A stretch of 64,000 bases of DNA from contig NZ_CP139558.1 in NCBI RefSeq assembly GCF_034262375.1, positions 7,316,001 through 7,380,000 on the forward strand, read 5' to 3'. How positions within the stretch are numbered: the first letter of the stretch is position 1; each line of letters opens with the position of its first letter. The DNA comes from Mucilaginibacter sabulilitoris (lineage in GTDB: Bacteria > Bacteroidota > Bacteroidia > Sphingobacteriales > Sphingobacteriaceae). Both the position numbers and the translations under genes were made by a program. Positions 1-8,501 of this stretch are shown piece after piece. The notes beneath the pieces are model-generated. The model was given only the letters and a program-made list of their open reading frames with translations, was not told the origin of the DNA and ran no database searches.

Positions 1-1544
1 TTTAAGGTTAACTGGGCTAAGGTATTTAGGTGGGTATAGTATTGCCTTGTTATACCCGCTGGCGTATTGGCTACGCTTGGTATATAGGTTTCATCTTCGG
101 CCTTGTAAGTGTAAAGGGTGTAGGTTCTTTTGATGATATTATTGTCGGCAACGCCATAATCAACGTTAAACAAACCTTTAGCGCTTAGGCCGGGTACGCC
201 GGGTATATCATACTGTAAATTTAACTGACTGGTGATATTTTTGTTCCTGAACCTTTTGGAGCCTACCTTATCCGCATCGGTAATAATGGATGGATTCATG
301 TTATCGTCCATTACCGCGGGGTATAAAGGGTTGTCGTTAGCGTATATCTGGTGGGTAGGTATCTGGTTCCAGGTGTATTTATACACGGTCCATTCATCGG
401 TATAAGGCTGGTTCTTCTCATCCATCCAGGCCGATGTTAATACTTGCGCCCGCAGGCCTTTGGTAATGTTGGCCGTAACGTTTGAGCGGAAATTATACTT
501 GTTATAGTTTAAGTCGCCGGTTTTAAAAACGCCATCCTGTTTTTGATAGCCAAAGTTGAAGAAGTAGCTTATCTTATCGTTACCGCCATCAATGTTTAAA
601 TTGTGCTGTATCTGGTTGGCTGTTTTCCTGAAAACCATGTCAACCCAATCGGCCGATTTGTAAGTACCGTCAATCCAGGGTTTAATATCAGCATATGAAA
701 ACTGCGGGGTTACGTTGCGTACAAAGTTGTTGGCAAAATCGCGTTTAACCTTTTCGTTGGTAAGCATCATAAAATCAACTGCGCCTACACCTTCTGGCAT
801 CCCCAAAAAAGTCTGGATAGCGCTGTTTACAGAATAGTTAATGTTGATTTTTCCGTTTTTTGAACCTTTTTTGGTTGTAATTAAAATGGCACCACCGGCA
901 GCACGCATACCATATATAGAGGCCGCAGCATCTTTCAGTACCGAAACACTTTCAATTTCATTCGGGTCCATACGGCCAACGGTTGACTGGTCGCCGCCAA
1001 TTACACCATCAATTACAATTAACGGGGAGCCCTGATATCCCCTGATGTTTAAATTATTGGCATAAGAACCTGGTTCTGCAGTTGTTTGAACTATACGTAC
1101 GCCCGGTATTTTACCGGTTAACATGTTCACCACGCTTTCGTTTTTGGTAGTAGTAATCTCCTTGCTTTGCAGTGTGGCTACAGAGCCAGTTATGGTTGCC
1201 CTTTTTTGTACACCATAACCTACAACAACTACCTCTTCAAGGCTTTTATTGGTGGTTTTTAACGCTATGGTGCCATCCTTAATGTCTTTAACAACAATTT
1301 CCTGGGTTACGTATCCAATATATGATAGTTGTAAAACGGTATTTGGGCCGGGTACATTGAGCTGGAATTTTCCGGCAGCATCGGTAATGGCGCCGGTGGT
1401 GGTACCTTTAATTTTTACACTTACCCCCGGAAGTGTAGATCCATCGGTTAAGTCTATAACTTTTCCGCCGATGGTGGTTTGCTGTGCGAGCAAACTGAGC
1501 GGGAAAAGAAAGAAAATGATAAATAAGTATCTAAGTTTTTTCAT
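1..1544 (-). CDS. SusC/RagA-type TonB-dependent outer-membrane receptor, N-terminal part (runs off the left edge)
   Basis: I translated the minus strand from the ATG at 1544 down to the edge and found about 514 open codons with no stop. The protein opens with a signal peptide (MKKLRYLFIIFF...LLAQ). A carboxypeptidase-regulatory-like domain follows, then the SusC hallmark EEVVVVGYGVQKRATITGSV and a plug domain with GKIPGVRI, NIRGYQGSPLIVIDGVI and LKDAASIYGMRAAGGAILITTKKG. The start of the beta-barrel is present; the rest and any SusD partner lie outside the window. SusC proteins import oligosaccharides across the outer membrane with a SusD lipoprotein and TonB energy. The family call is firm; the substrate cannot be told. 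Confidence 0.93.
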   Translation of the reverse strand, partial: MKKLRYLFIIFFLFPLSLLAQQTTIGGKVIDLTDGSTLPGVSVKIKGTTTGAITDAAGKFQLNVPGPNTVLQLSYIGYVTQEIVVKDIKDGTIALKTTNKSLEEVVVVGYGVQKRATITGSVATLQSKEITTTKNESVVNMLTGKIPGVRIVQTTAEPGSYANNLNIRGYQGSPLIVIDGVIGGDQSTVGRMDPNEIESVSVLKDAAASIYGMRAAGGAILITTKKGSKNGKININYSVNSAIQTFLGMPEGVGAVDFMMLTNEKVKRDFANNFVRNVTPQFSYADIKPWIDGTYKSADWVDMVFRKTANQIQHNLNIDGGNDKISYFFNFGYQKQDGVFKTGDLNYNKYNFRSNVTANITKGLRAQVLTSAWMDEKNQPYTDEWTVYKYTWNQIPTHQIYANDNPLYPAVMDDNMNPSIITDADKVGSKRFRNKNITSQLNLQYDIPGVPGLSAKGLFNVDYGVADNNIIKRTYTLYTYKAEDETYIPSVANTPAGITRQYYTHLNTLAQLTL

Positions 1545-1805
1545 ATTGCTTCTCTGTTAATGATTTAGTTTTATTGGTTTGGGTTACCTTTTTTCAGGTA
1601 AACGGCAGTGCATTACAGCAGCATACCTACGGAGGGTAAGGATGATAACGGGACATGATTTGTTTGGTTCATAGATACACCCGCCGGTTGCCAATGGGGC
1701 GGAAACAGATAGTGTATCGGGTTTATAATTTTATACAAATCAAGAGTTGGCGATTAATAAAAAATAAATAATTGATTAATTTTTGCCATTAATGCACTTT
1801 TTTAG

Positions 1806-1988
1806 CAATCGATTGCAGACTTAAATGGAGATAATAGTAGAATCGGCTCGGGGTTGAAGCTTATAGAAGAAGACATAAACAGCAAGGCAGGTAATTTATC
1901 AACCTTAACAAAGGATGACTACGTTAAAGCATACTACTTGAATTGGAAGGAGGAAATACAATTAATTAACAAAGCTGTAAGTCATTAA
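1806..1988 (+). pseudogene. Possible gene relic: 60 open codons without a start
   Basis: Between the SusC start (1544) and the sugar transporter (1999), the plus strand is open from just after a TAG at 1803-1805 to a TAA at 1986-1988. It has no ATG. The translation has normal protein composition: it includes SIADLNGDNSRIGSG and ends LNWKEEIQLINKAVSH. It looks like the C-terminal remnant of a lost gene, but I do not recognise the family and chance is possible. The rest of 1545-1998 holds only AT-rich DNA, presumably the receptor promoter. Confidence 0.3.
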
Positions 1989-1998
1989 CCCACGGCTT

Positions 1999-3405
1999 TT
2001 AATGAAGAGTTATGTGTTGATCATCATGTAGTTGATCACCTGCACCAATACCTTTTTCTTTCCAGTACTTTTCTATGTGTTCCAAAGATTTACCTTTTGT
2101 TTCGGGGAGTAATTTGTATACGGTTACATATGCTATCACACAAAAGAAAGCAAAGAACCAAAAAGTACCGGCACTGCCAAAATTATCCAGGAGTATCGGG
2201 GTTAACTGCCCAACTATGGCATCGGCCACCCACATTACCATAATGCTTATGGCCAACGCCCTGCCACGTATGGCATTAGGGAATATTTCTGACGCCACCA
2301 CAAATTTTAGCGGACCTATTGAAAAGGCAAAAAAAGCAAGAAAAGAAAGCACACAAACCAGTAGCGATATACTTGCGGTTGCACCGGTGTAAAAGCAAAT
2401 ACCCGTAGCGATAAGTGTTACCGTAGCGCCTGCTGTACCATATAAGTACAATGGGCGGCGCCCCCAGCTATCAACTTTCCAAATGGCAATAAGTGTAAAC
2501 AGCATATTTGCCACGCCAAATATGATCTGGCTGATTAATGAATTACTTAGCGAAATGCCTGCATTGCTTAAAATACTTGGTCCATAATAAATAATAGCGT
2601 TAATACCGCTAAACTGCGAGAACAATGGTAACAATATGCCTATGAGCAAGGCTTTACGCATACCTGGCGCAAATAACTCTTTGTATGAACCCTGGTGTTT
2701 TATTATTGTATTTTCATGCGCAATATCTGGTTCGGTATTTCCGAATAAGCGCATGGTTATATTGGTAGCCTCTGCCCTGCGGCCTTTTTGTATCAGCCAT
2801 CTCGGGCTTTCGGGTACAGCAAGTAAACCCAGCAAGAACAACAATGCCGGGATAGCCCCTAAACCAAGCATTGCCCGCCATATTTCCTTCTGAAAAAACC
2901 CTTCACCGGGCGACTGAGCAATGTAACTAACCAGACCCGCATTAGTAAGGTAGGCTGCCAGGATGCCAAGTGTAACAGCCAGCTGATAATAAGTAACTAA
3001 TCTGCCCCTTATATTTGCCGGCGCAATTTCAGAAATGTACAGCGGCACTACGTTTGATGCTATCCCTATGCCTATACCGCCCAGTAACCGTGATGCAATT
3101 ACCCAAAACAAAGATGGCATAAAGGCACAACCTAATGCAGAAAGTAGAAATAATACTGCTGATAGCAACAAAGGTGCTTTTCGTCCGAGGCGATCACTTA
3201 CCTCACCCGAGAACGCTACACCAATAATGCAGCCTACCAGCCCCGATGACACAAACCATCCTTCCTGGGCCGCAGTTAAATGAAACTGTTTTTCAATCAG
3301 CGGTAGTACACCGGATACAACTGCTATGTCAAATCCGAACAGAAAACCACCGAGAGAAGCCACAAGGGTAATGGTACTCAATCTCAATTTTTTAACTTCT
3401 TTCAT
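1999..3405 (-). CDS. MFS sugar:H+ symporter (XylE/GalP-like sugar porter)
   Basis: This 468-residue inner-membrane protein has the usual length and about 12 hydrophobic helices. Sugar-porter signatures are GRK after helix 2 (SDRLGRKAPLLLS), PLYISEIAPANIRGR after helix 4, PESPRWLIQKGR before the central loop, QFSGINAIIYYGPSI in helix 7, DSWGRRPLYLYG, and PETKGKSLEHIEKYW at the C-terminus. Such proteins take up monosaccharides (xylose, galactose, arabinose, glucose) with a proton. It sits between a SusC gene and the galactosidase operon on the same strand, so import of the released sugar is a reasonable inference. The exact sugar is not readable. Confidence 0.92.
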   Translation of the reverse strand: MKEVKKLRLSTITLVASLGGFLFGFDIAVVSGVLPLIEKQFHLTAAQEGWFVSSGLVGCIIGVAFSGEVSDRLGRKAPLLLSAVLFLLSALGCAFMPSLFWVIASRLLGGIGIGIASNVVPLYISEIAPANIRGRLVTYYQLAVTLGILAAYLTNAGLVSYIAQSPGEGFFQKEIWRAMLGLGAIPALLFLLGLLAVPESPRWLIQKGRRAEATNITMRLFGNTEPDIAHENTIIKHQGSYKELFAPGMRKALLIGILLPLFSQFSGINAIIYYGPSILSNAGISLSNSLISQIIFGVANMLFTLIAIWKVDSWGRRPLYLYGTAGATVTLIATGICFYTGATASISLLVCVLSFLAFFAFSIGPLKFVVASEIFPNAIRGRALAISIMVMWVADAIVGQLTPILLDNFGSAGTFWFFAFFCVIAYVTVYKLLPETKGKSLEHIEKYWKEKGIGAGDQLHDDQHITLH

Positions 3406-4487
3406 AATTATTTTACAGGTATTTGGTTAATGTTTGGCTATTGGTTGGCGCAGACATTGACGAGGGGCGCATTACCGGCTGGCCCTGAATAGGCTGAACA
3501 GTAAAATTCTTTAATCCTGAATAAACCTATACAGCCGGCATTTCAAATATATTGTTTTAATGTTTTAAATGCAGAAAAGGTATTATTAATGATCTGTTTA
3601 TTTAACAAGCCCTTTTTCTAATGATGGGAGCAACATTTGATATAATCTCAAATAGTCCGATATTATCCGGCTCGGACAGCGGCACTTTTTCAAAAGAAAT
3701 GATGGCATAATGAACGTTTATGATAGCTTCCAAAGCCATAGTCAAACGTTATTACAATTCGCCGTTCGCTCTGAGCAGTCTTTTGAACATTTTGGATTGT
3801 TGGCTTTGGTGACTTAAAGCTAAAAAAGCCCATTCCTTATAAAAAACATCTACTATTCAATTCAATCATAAGCTGATTTGTATATGAATTGTATATTCTG
3901 AAAACAAAAAGCCACTTACGAATTGGAATAAGTGACTGATTATCAGGTTTATAATATCTAAGTCAAACCGATGAACTCTTGCATGCCATCGCTATTTGAT
4001 TGACTTTAAATAGTTTAAAGCAGCAAAACGAACAATACAAATAATCTAATAATCAGTTATTTAAAAAATCAGCAAAATAATGAGTCATTGCTCCTTTAAA
4101 TCCTTTTAAACTACTTTAGAGGGTACTGGGATTACAGATAAACACTTTCAACCCTATTAATACGTAAATGCTCATTCAGTAAATGGGTTTAAAATAGTTG
4201 TTTGCCGCTTTGCATAACAACTAAAAAATATGGACATTAAAAGCCTCTCAATATCGTCCATTAACGATATTAATCCGGCGTTGGTAGATATTGAGGGTGC
4301 AAAGTACCCAGTATTTCGAACAAGCTCAAAAATGTTTAGTTTTTAGCAATGGTTTAGAATAACATAAGTCAATCATTTTAGGCATGTTACATTTATAATT
4401 TTCCCGGCAACTCAATAACGAACAGAAGCCATGTAACTTTAATTAAACTATTTTCATAAAATAACTATATGAAAATTGATGGCTCCG
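3406..4487. other. Gene-poor 1.1 kb with tRNA-derived repeat and short ORF relics
   Basis: No convincing gene is present. A minus-strand frame at 3602-3739 (45 residues, starting MALEAIINVHYAIISFEKV) and a plus-strand frame at 4230-4346 (38 residues, starting MDIKSLSISSINDINPALVD) look protein-like. Both are too short to assign and may be decayed genes. A degenerate copy of the tRNA-Ala 3' half lies at 3906-3989 (listed separately). To its right are short T/A-rich motifs such as tttaaatagtttaaa (about 4005) and cttttaaactactttagag (about 4101). They resemble motifs beside the second copy near 21700-21800. Confidence 0.5.
3906..3989 (-). repeat. Degenerate tRNA-Ala 3'-half plus terminator (candidate attachment-site remnant A)
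   Basis: The left part is a hairpin with stems agccactta (from 3910) and taagtgact (to about 3936). It matches the terminator after the intact tRNA-Ala at 31002-31029. Next comes a decayed copy of the tRNA T-arm and anticodon arm: aaccgatga at 3966-3974 and ctcttgcatgccat at 3976-3989. It has the same orientation and order as the intact gene, but about a quarter of the T-arm/acceptor positions differ. It cannot be a working tRNA because the 5' half is absent. It is best read as the distal attachment site left by an element that used the tRNA-Ala 3' end. Confidence 0.6.
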
Positions 4488-6320
4488 TTATTTAACCTCA
4501 TCGAGTATTGGTTTCGCTAAACCTGTTAATTGTGTTTGTTGTGGTTTAAGTAATTCTAGCACCACCATTTCGTTTTTGCCCTTATTAAGCCACTCTGCTG
4601 GCAAATAAAGGGTTTGCTGTGGACCAATACTCCAATATTTACCCAAATTATGACCATTAACCCACACCATGCCTTTACCCCATTTTCGCATATCCAGGTA
4701 AGTGTCGGCTATATTTTCCAGATTGAATAAACCCTTTTTAATTACAGGAGCTGTACCCTGATATACTGTCGAACTATATTTAATGCCATCCAAATTTTTA
4801 AAAGGCAAACTATACATCTTCCAGTTGTTAAGCTCCTTGTTATCAAAAATTACTTTATCGGTTATGCCCTTTTTATTTTGGAGCAGGTATTTGCCAAAAT
4901 TAACACGGCCCATGTTTTCAACCAGAATATCTAATGTTACTTTGCCGGCAGGCAGGGTAATATTAATAATATCCTGTTTTAGCCGCCTATCCAGTGTAGT
5001 AACGGTTTTACCGTTAATCATAATAATGGCGTAGTCCCTCAACTCACTAAGTTTAAGCAGGCCTTTTTTGCCCCCCTGCAATGTGGTGCGATACAGCACA
5101 AAACCATAATCCTGATTCAGGGTTTCAAAAGTAAGCGGCTTAGGATTTGTTTTTGGTGCTGGAAGATTGTTGAGCAAACTACCTGTTTGAGTTAACAATA
5201 TAACCGGAATTTGCATTGCAGGCTTAGCTACAGGAACAGTAGGCAAATGCTGACCAGCAGGCAAGTACTTTTCAATAACACTCCTGAACGCCATAAACTT
5301 TGGTGTGGCGTTACCAGCCTCATCAAGCGGTGCGTCGTAATCATAACTGCTTATTTGCGGCTCATACGGGGTTTCATCTTTAAAATTCGCACCGTTCATG
5401 AATGCCCGGGTGCTACCACCGTGAAACATATACATATTGATGGAGATACCTGCAGCAAGGACAGAGTCTAACCGGCCTGCGTATTTTTCGGCAGGTATGG
5501 TGTGATGTTTTGTTCCCCACCAGTCAAACCAGGCTGGGTACCATTCTGCTATATAATAAGGGCCTTTCCCATCATGATTTTCGTTAATAATCTTTTTAAC
5601 CTTAGCCGGATCGTCTAACCCGTTTACAGCGGGCAGCAAGCCCGGTAAATGACCTTTCATAAGATCAGGAGCCGGATCGCAGGTATAAAGCAAGCCGTCA
5701 AAACCGGCTTCCTTAAACAATTTCTGATTAATTTCCAGATATTGCTTATCACTGCCATAAGAGCCATACTCATTTTCTATTTGCACCATTAGGATGTTAC
5801 CCCCATGATTGATCTGTAAAGGAGCCAGTTGCTTACCTATCTCCTTAATATACTTTTCATACTCATTTAAATACTGCAGCTCTTTACTGCGCACTACAAG
5901 GCCTTTTTCATTTTGAAGCCAATAGGGATAGCCGCCAAATTCCCACTCGGCACATACATAAGGGCTGGGCCTAAGGATAACCCACAAACCCTCCTGCTGG
6001 GCAATTTTCACAAATTCGGCCACATCATTGTTACCGGTAAAATCAAATTTCCCTTTTTCAGGTTCGTGCAGGTTCCAGAAAACATAAGTACCTATGGTAT
6101 TTAGCCCCATTGCTTTAGCCATTTTCATACGTGCGCGCCAGGCTTCACGAGGCACCCGGGGATAATGCATTTCGCCGCTGATCATTTGAAAAGGCTTGCC
6201 GTCGAGCAGGAAAGCAGAATCGGCCAGGGTAAAAGTATGTTTGGTTTGGGCGCGGGTGCTCAGGCTTGTTAAGATGAGAACACCGGCAAATAATGCCCTC
6301 CATTTATTTCTTGAAAACAT
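4488..6320 (-). CDS. GH35 beta-galactosidase, secreted
   Basis: This 610-residue enzyme has an N-terminal signal peptide (cleavage near STRAQ, residue 25), so it is exported, probably to the periplasm. The GH35 TIM barrel fills roughly residues 30-350: MHYPRVPREAW, GLNTIGTYVFWNLHEPEKG, then NILMVQIENEYGSYG with the likely acid/base Glu184, and GPYYIAEWYPAWFDWWG with the likely nucleophile Glu259. The C-terminal beta-sandwich region carries WVNGHNLGKYWSIGPQ. Family members release terminal beta-galactose. It is the last gene of the operon running from 9836; the gap to the preceding gene is 63 bp. Specific linkage (beta-1,3, 1,4 or 1,6) is not readable. Confidence 0.93.
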   Translation of the reverse strand: MFSRNKWRALFAGVLILTSLSTRAQTKHTFTLADSAFLLDGKPFQMISGEMHYPRVPREAWRARMKMAKAMGLNTIGTYVFWNLHEPEKGKFDFTGNNDVAEFVKIAQQEGLWVILRPSPYVCAEWEFGGYPYWLQNEKGLVVRSKELQYLNEYEKYIKEIGKQLAPLQINHGGNILMVQIENEYGSYGSDKQYLEINQKLFKEAGFDGLLYTCDPAPDLMKGHLPGLLPAVNGLDDPAKVKKIINENHDGKGPYYIAEWYPAWFDWWGTKHHTIPAEKYAGRLDSVLAAGISINMYMFHGGSTRAFMNGANFKDETPYEPQISSYDYDAPLDEAGNATPKFMAFRSVIEKYLPAGQHLPTVPVAKPAMQIPVILLTQTGSLLNNLPAPKTNPKPLTFETLNQDYGFVLYRTTLQGGKKGLLKLSELRDYAIIMINGKTVTTLDRRLKQDIINITLPAGKVTLDILVENMGRVNFGKYLLQNKKGITDKVIFDNKELNNWKMYSLPFKNLDGIKYSSTVYQGTAPVIKKGLFNLENIADTYLDMRKWGKGMVWVNGHNLGKYWSIGPQQTLYLPAEWLNKGKNEMVVLELLKPQQTQLTGLAKPILDEVK

Positions 6321-6383
6321 AAAATTATTTTGTTGTATTATCTTTAATTAAGGTTAATGTGCTTTGTTAAAAGTATCCGCATT

Positions 6384-7493
6384 TTATTTTTTAAAATCGT
6401 TTAAACTCCAGCTATCTCTCCAGTTAATGCTGATATCATCGCCATTAAACTCAATAGGCAGCCAAAGGTAACGTCCGTCAATAGCATTCTTAGGAACCCA
6501 TTTATCCGCTATAAATATAAAAGCATCCTTTTTACCTTCAACCGGTAAAACATGAGTACTTTGCCCGCCATAGGTAATTTCGGATTCGTTGCCTTTACAA
6601 GGATTTCCTTTATAGGTCCACGGCCCCCATATTGACTTGGCTGTAAACCAGCGGGCAGCATTGGGAGCCCAGCCGGTACAACCCGATCCTATCATATAGT
6701 ATATGCCATGGCGTTTAAATAATGCCGGGGCTTCGGTTTGATGACCAATGTACACCCTAACAAACTTCCCGGTATGGCTCGTGTAATCATCTGTAAGTTC
6801 GGCAATGTCCAGCGTAAAATTTTCTTCGGATGAAAATACGTGGTAAGCTTTGCCATCGTTATCAACAAACACGGTCATGTCGCGGGCCATTTGTCCGCCC
6901 GGCATATCCCGGCAGAAAAATCCATCGCTTTTATTTGCCGGATTAGCTACATTGACCTTTTCGCTTTCGGGTGTCCCGGCAGGATAGAATGGTAATTTGC
7001 CCGGATTAGGCCGGTAACTTTTAAGGAACCGATATGGCCCCGTGACATTGTCACTGATAGCTACGCCCGCCCTTGCCGCGCTATAACCTTTTCCCAGCAA
7101 CTCCAGGTGAAACCACATCACGTACTTACGGGTCTTTTTATTATAAATCACTTTAGGTCTTTCCAGTATGCAGCCCTTAGCGATATCGTTGGTGGGATCG
7201 GAAGATACAGACAGTGCTATTCCTTCGTCCTTCCAGTTATAAAGATCTTTTGATGAATAGCAATGTACCCCTACCTGGGCGCGGTTACCGGCGTCGCCTT
7301 CTACTTTATGTTCCCCAAACCAATAGTAGGTTCCGTTATTATACAGTATACCACCTCCGTGTGCATTAATATGTACTCCGTTATTATCGGGCCATATCTT
7401 ACCCGGGTTAAATTTTTTAAGCGTAGTTTGCGCCAAAGTAAGGTTACCTATCAGCAGCAAACCAGGTATGAGTAATTTGTAATATTTTTTCAT
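6384..7493 (-). CDS. GH43 family enzyme with the INAHGGG signature (exo-galactanase-like)
   Basis: This 369-residue secreted protein has a signal peptide ending near LTLAQ. It forms a five-bladed GH43 beta-propeller: VHINAHGGGILYNNGTYYWFGEHK at the start, ARDMTVFVDNDGKAYHVF around Asp205, and GHQTEAPALFKR with candidate acid Glu254. The usual GH43 N-terminal Asp (as in ADPxI of the neighbour) is replaced by Asn-Ala-His. From general knowledge, that replacement is typical of subfamilies such as GH43_24, which contains exo-beta-1,3-galactanases, and GH43_34. I infer action on a galactan or arabinogalactan backbone. The 15 bp gap to the next enzyme and the shared strand indicate one operon. The exact subfamily needs a profile search. 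Confidence 0.82.
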   Translation of the reverse strand: MKKYYKLLIPGLLLIGNLTLAQTTLKKFNPGKIWPDNNGVHINAHGGGILYNNGTYYWFGEHKVEGDAGNRAQVGVHCYSSKDLYNWKDEGIALSVSSDPTNDIAKGCILERPKVIYNKKTRKYVMWFHLELLGKGYSAARAGVAISDNVTGPYRFLKSYRPNPGKLPFYPAGTPESEKVNVANPANKSDGFFCRDMPGGQMARDMTVFVDNDGKAYHVFSSEENFTLDIAELTDDYTSHTGKFVRVYIGHQTEAPALFKRHGIYYMIGSGCTGWAPNAARWFTAKSIWGPWTYKGNPCKGNESEITYGGQSTHVLPVEGKKDAFIFIADKWVPKNAIDGRYLWLPIEFNGDDISINWRDSWSLNDFKK

Positions 7494-7508
7494 TGCTTTT
7501 ATTAATAC

Positions 7509-8495
7509 TTACCGTTTTAATTTAACCGGCTTTATTTTTTCAAAAACATTTACCGGGAGGATATTGCCATTTGCATCAAAATGCATTGATGAAATACAGG
7601 TTTCACGATTATAGCCATTGCCCCCGGGTATTTTAAACCGGTGATAAGCTATATACCATTCATCTTTACCCGGAACCTGCACTACCGAATGATGGCCAGC
7701 GCCTTTAACTACACCGCTCCCTTTTAATACCGGCCCGGTTTCGGCTTTTTTGAATGGACCCAATGGCGATGATGAGGTAGCATAGGCTACAGAATACCTG
7801 GGATCGCGGGTATCATACTCAGACCACATCAAATAATAAATTCCTTTACGCTTAATTACAAAAGGGCCTTCGTTATAGCCAGACGGCTTAAAAGAGATCA
7901 TTTTTGCCGTATCAAAGCTCACCATATCATCATTAAGCTTAACCGCATTGCATTGTCCCTGCCCAAAATACAGGTATGCAGCACCATCATCATCCATAAA
8001 CACCATCGGATCTATCATTTGCCCCGGATAGCTGCCTTTTTTAACCAGCGGCTTCCCCAATGCATCTTTAAAAGGCCCTGTTGGTTTATCCGAAACGGCA
8101 ACGCCGATGTTGCCATCGGCAGCGTAGTAGTAATAATATTTGTTGTTTTTAACAGCGATGGCAGGCGCCCAGGCGCGCTTATCGGCCCAAGTCAGGTCAT
8201 GCGGAAGATCAAGTATCACGCCCTCATTTTTCCATTTTACCAGGTTGGCAGATGACCAGCAGGTGAAAGAGGTAGATAGCCAGCCTTCCGAGCCATCGGT
8301 TGTAGGATAGATGTAAAACTTGTTATTAAATACAGCGATATTAGGATCGGCATAAACCCCGGGCAAGACAGCTGCCGGAGCTACGGTAGTGTCAACCGTT
8401 TGCGCAAAACTATCAATGCTGCTGCATATTGTGACCAGCAACAAGATCAGAGCGCTTAGATAATTGAAAGAATGAATTTTGAGTCTCAATAACAT
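7509..8495 (-). CDS. GH43 glycosidase (arabinofuranosidase/xylosidase/galactosidase-type fold)
   Basis: This 328-residue protein has a signal sequence (to about residue 32) and a complete GH43 propeller. The three catalytic residues are visible: Asp50 in GVYADPNIAVF (base), Asp162 in MIDPMVFMDDDG (pKa modulator) and Glu209 in YNEGPFVIKRKGIYYLMWS (acid). The motif HHSVVQVPGKDEWYIAYHR near the end is typical of the family. Family members remove arabinofuranose, xylose or galactose side groups. It lies between the first GH43 gene and the BNR_4 gene, 6 bp from the latter, so the two are probably translationally linked. The subfamily is not assigned. Confidence 0.88.
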   Translation of the reverse strand: MLLRLKIHSFNYLSALILLLVTICSSIDSFAQTVDTTVAPAAVLPGVYADPNIAVFNNKFYIYPTTDGSEGWLSTSFTCWSSANLVKWKNEGVILDLPHDLTWADKRAWAPAIAVKNNKYYYYYAADGNIGVAVSDKPTGPFKDALGKPLVKKGSYPGQMIDPMVFMDDDGAAYLYFGQGQCNAVKLNDDMVSFDTAKMISFKPSGYNEGPFVIKRKGIYYLMWSEYDTRDPRYSVAYATSSSPLGPFKKAETGPVLKGSGVVKGAGHHSVVQVPGKDEWYIAYHRFKIPGGNGYNRETCISSMHFDANGNILPVNVFEKIKPVKLKR

Positions 8496-8501
8496 CGGGT
8501 T

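Noticed and set aside
1..1544. Possible frameshift in the left SusC gene, since no complete ORF is apparent there
   Set aside because: Hand translation from 1544 to the edge stays open and follows SusC motifs throughout; the gene is simply cut by the window.
3951..3989. A second functional tRNA-Ala gene
   Set aside because: Only the 3' half is present and it has several mismatches in the T-arm; no D-arm or acceptor 5' strand follows.
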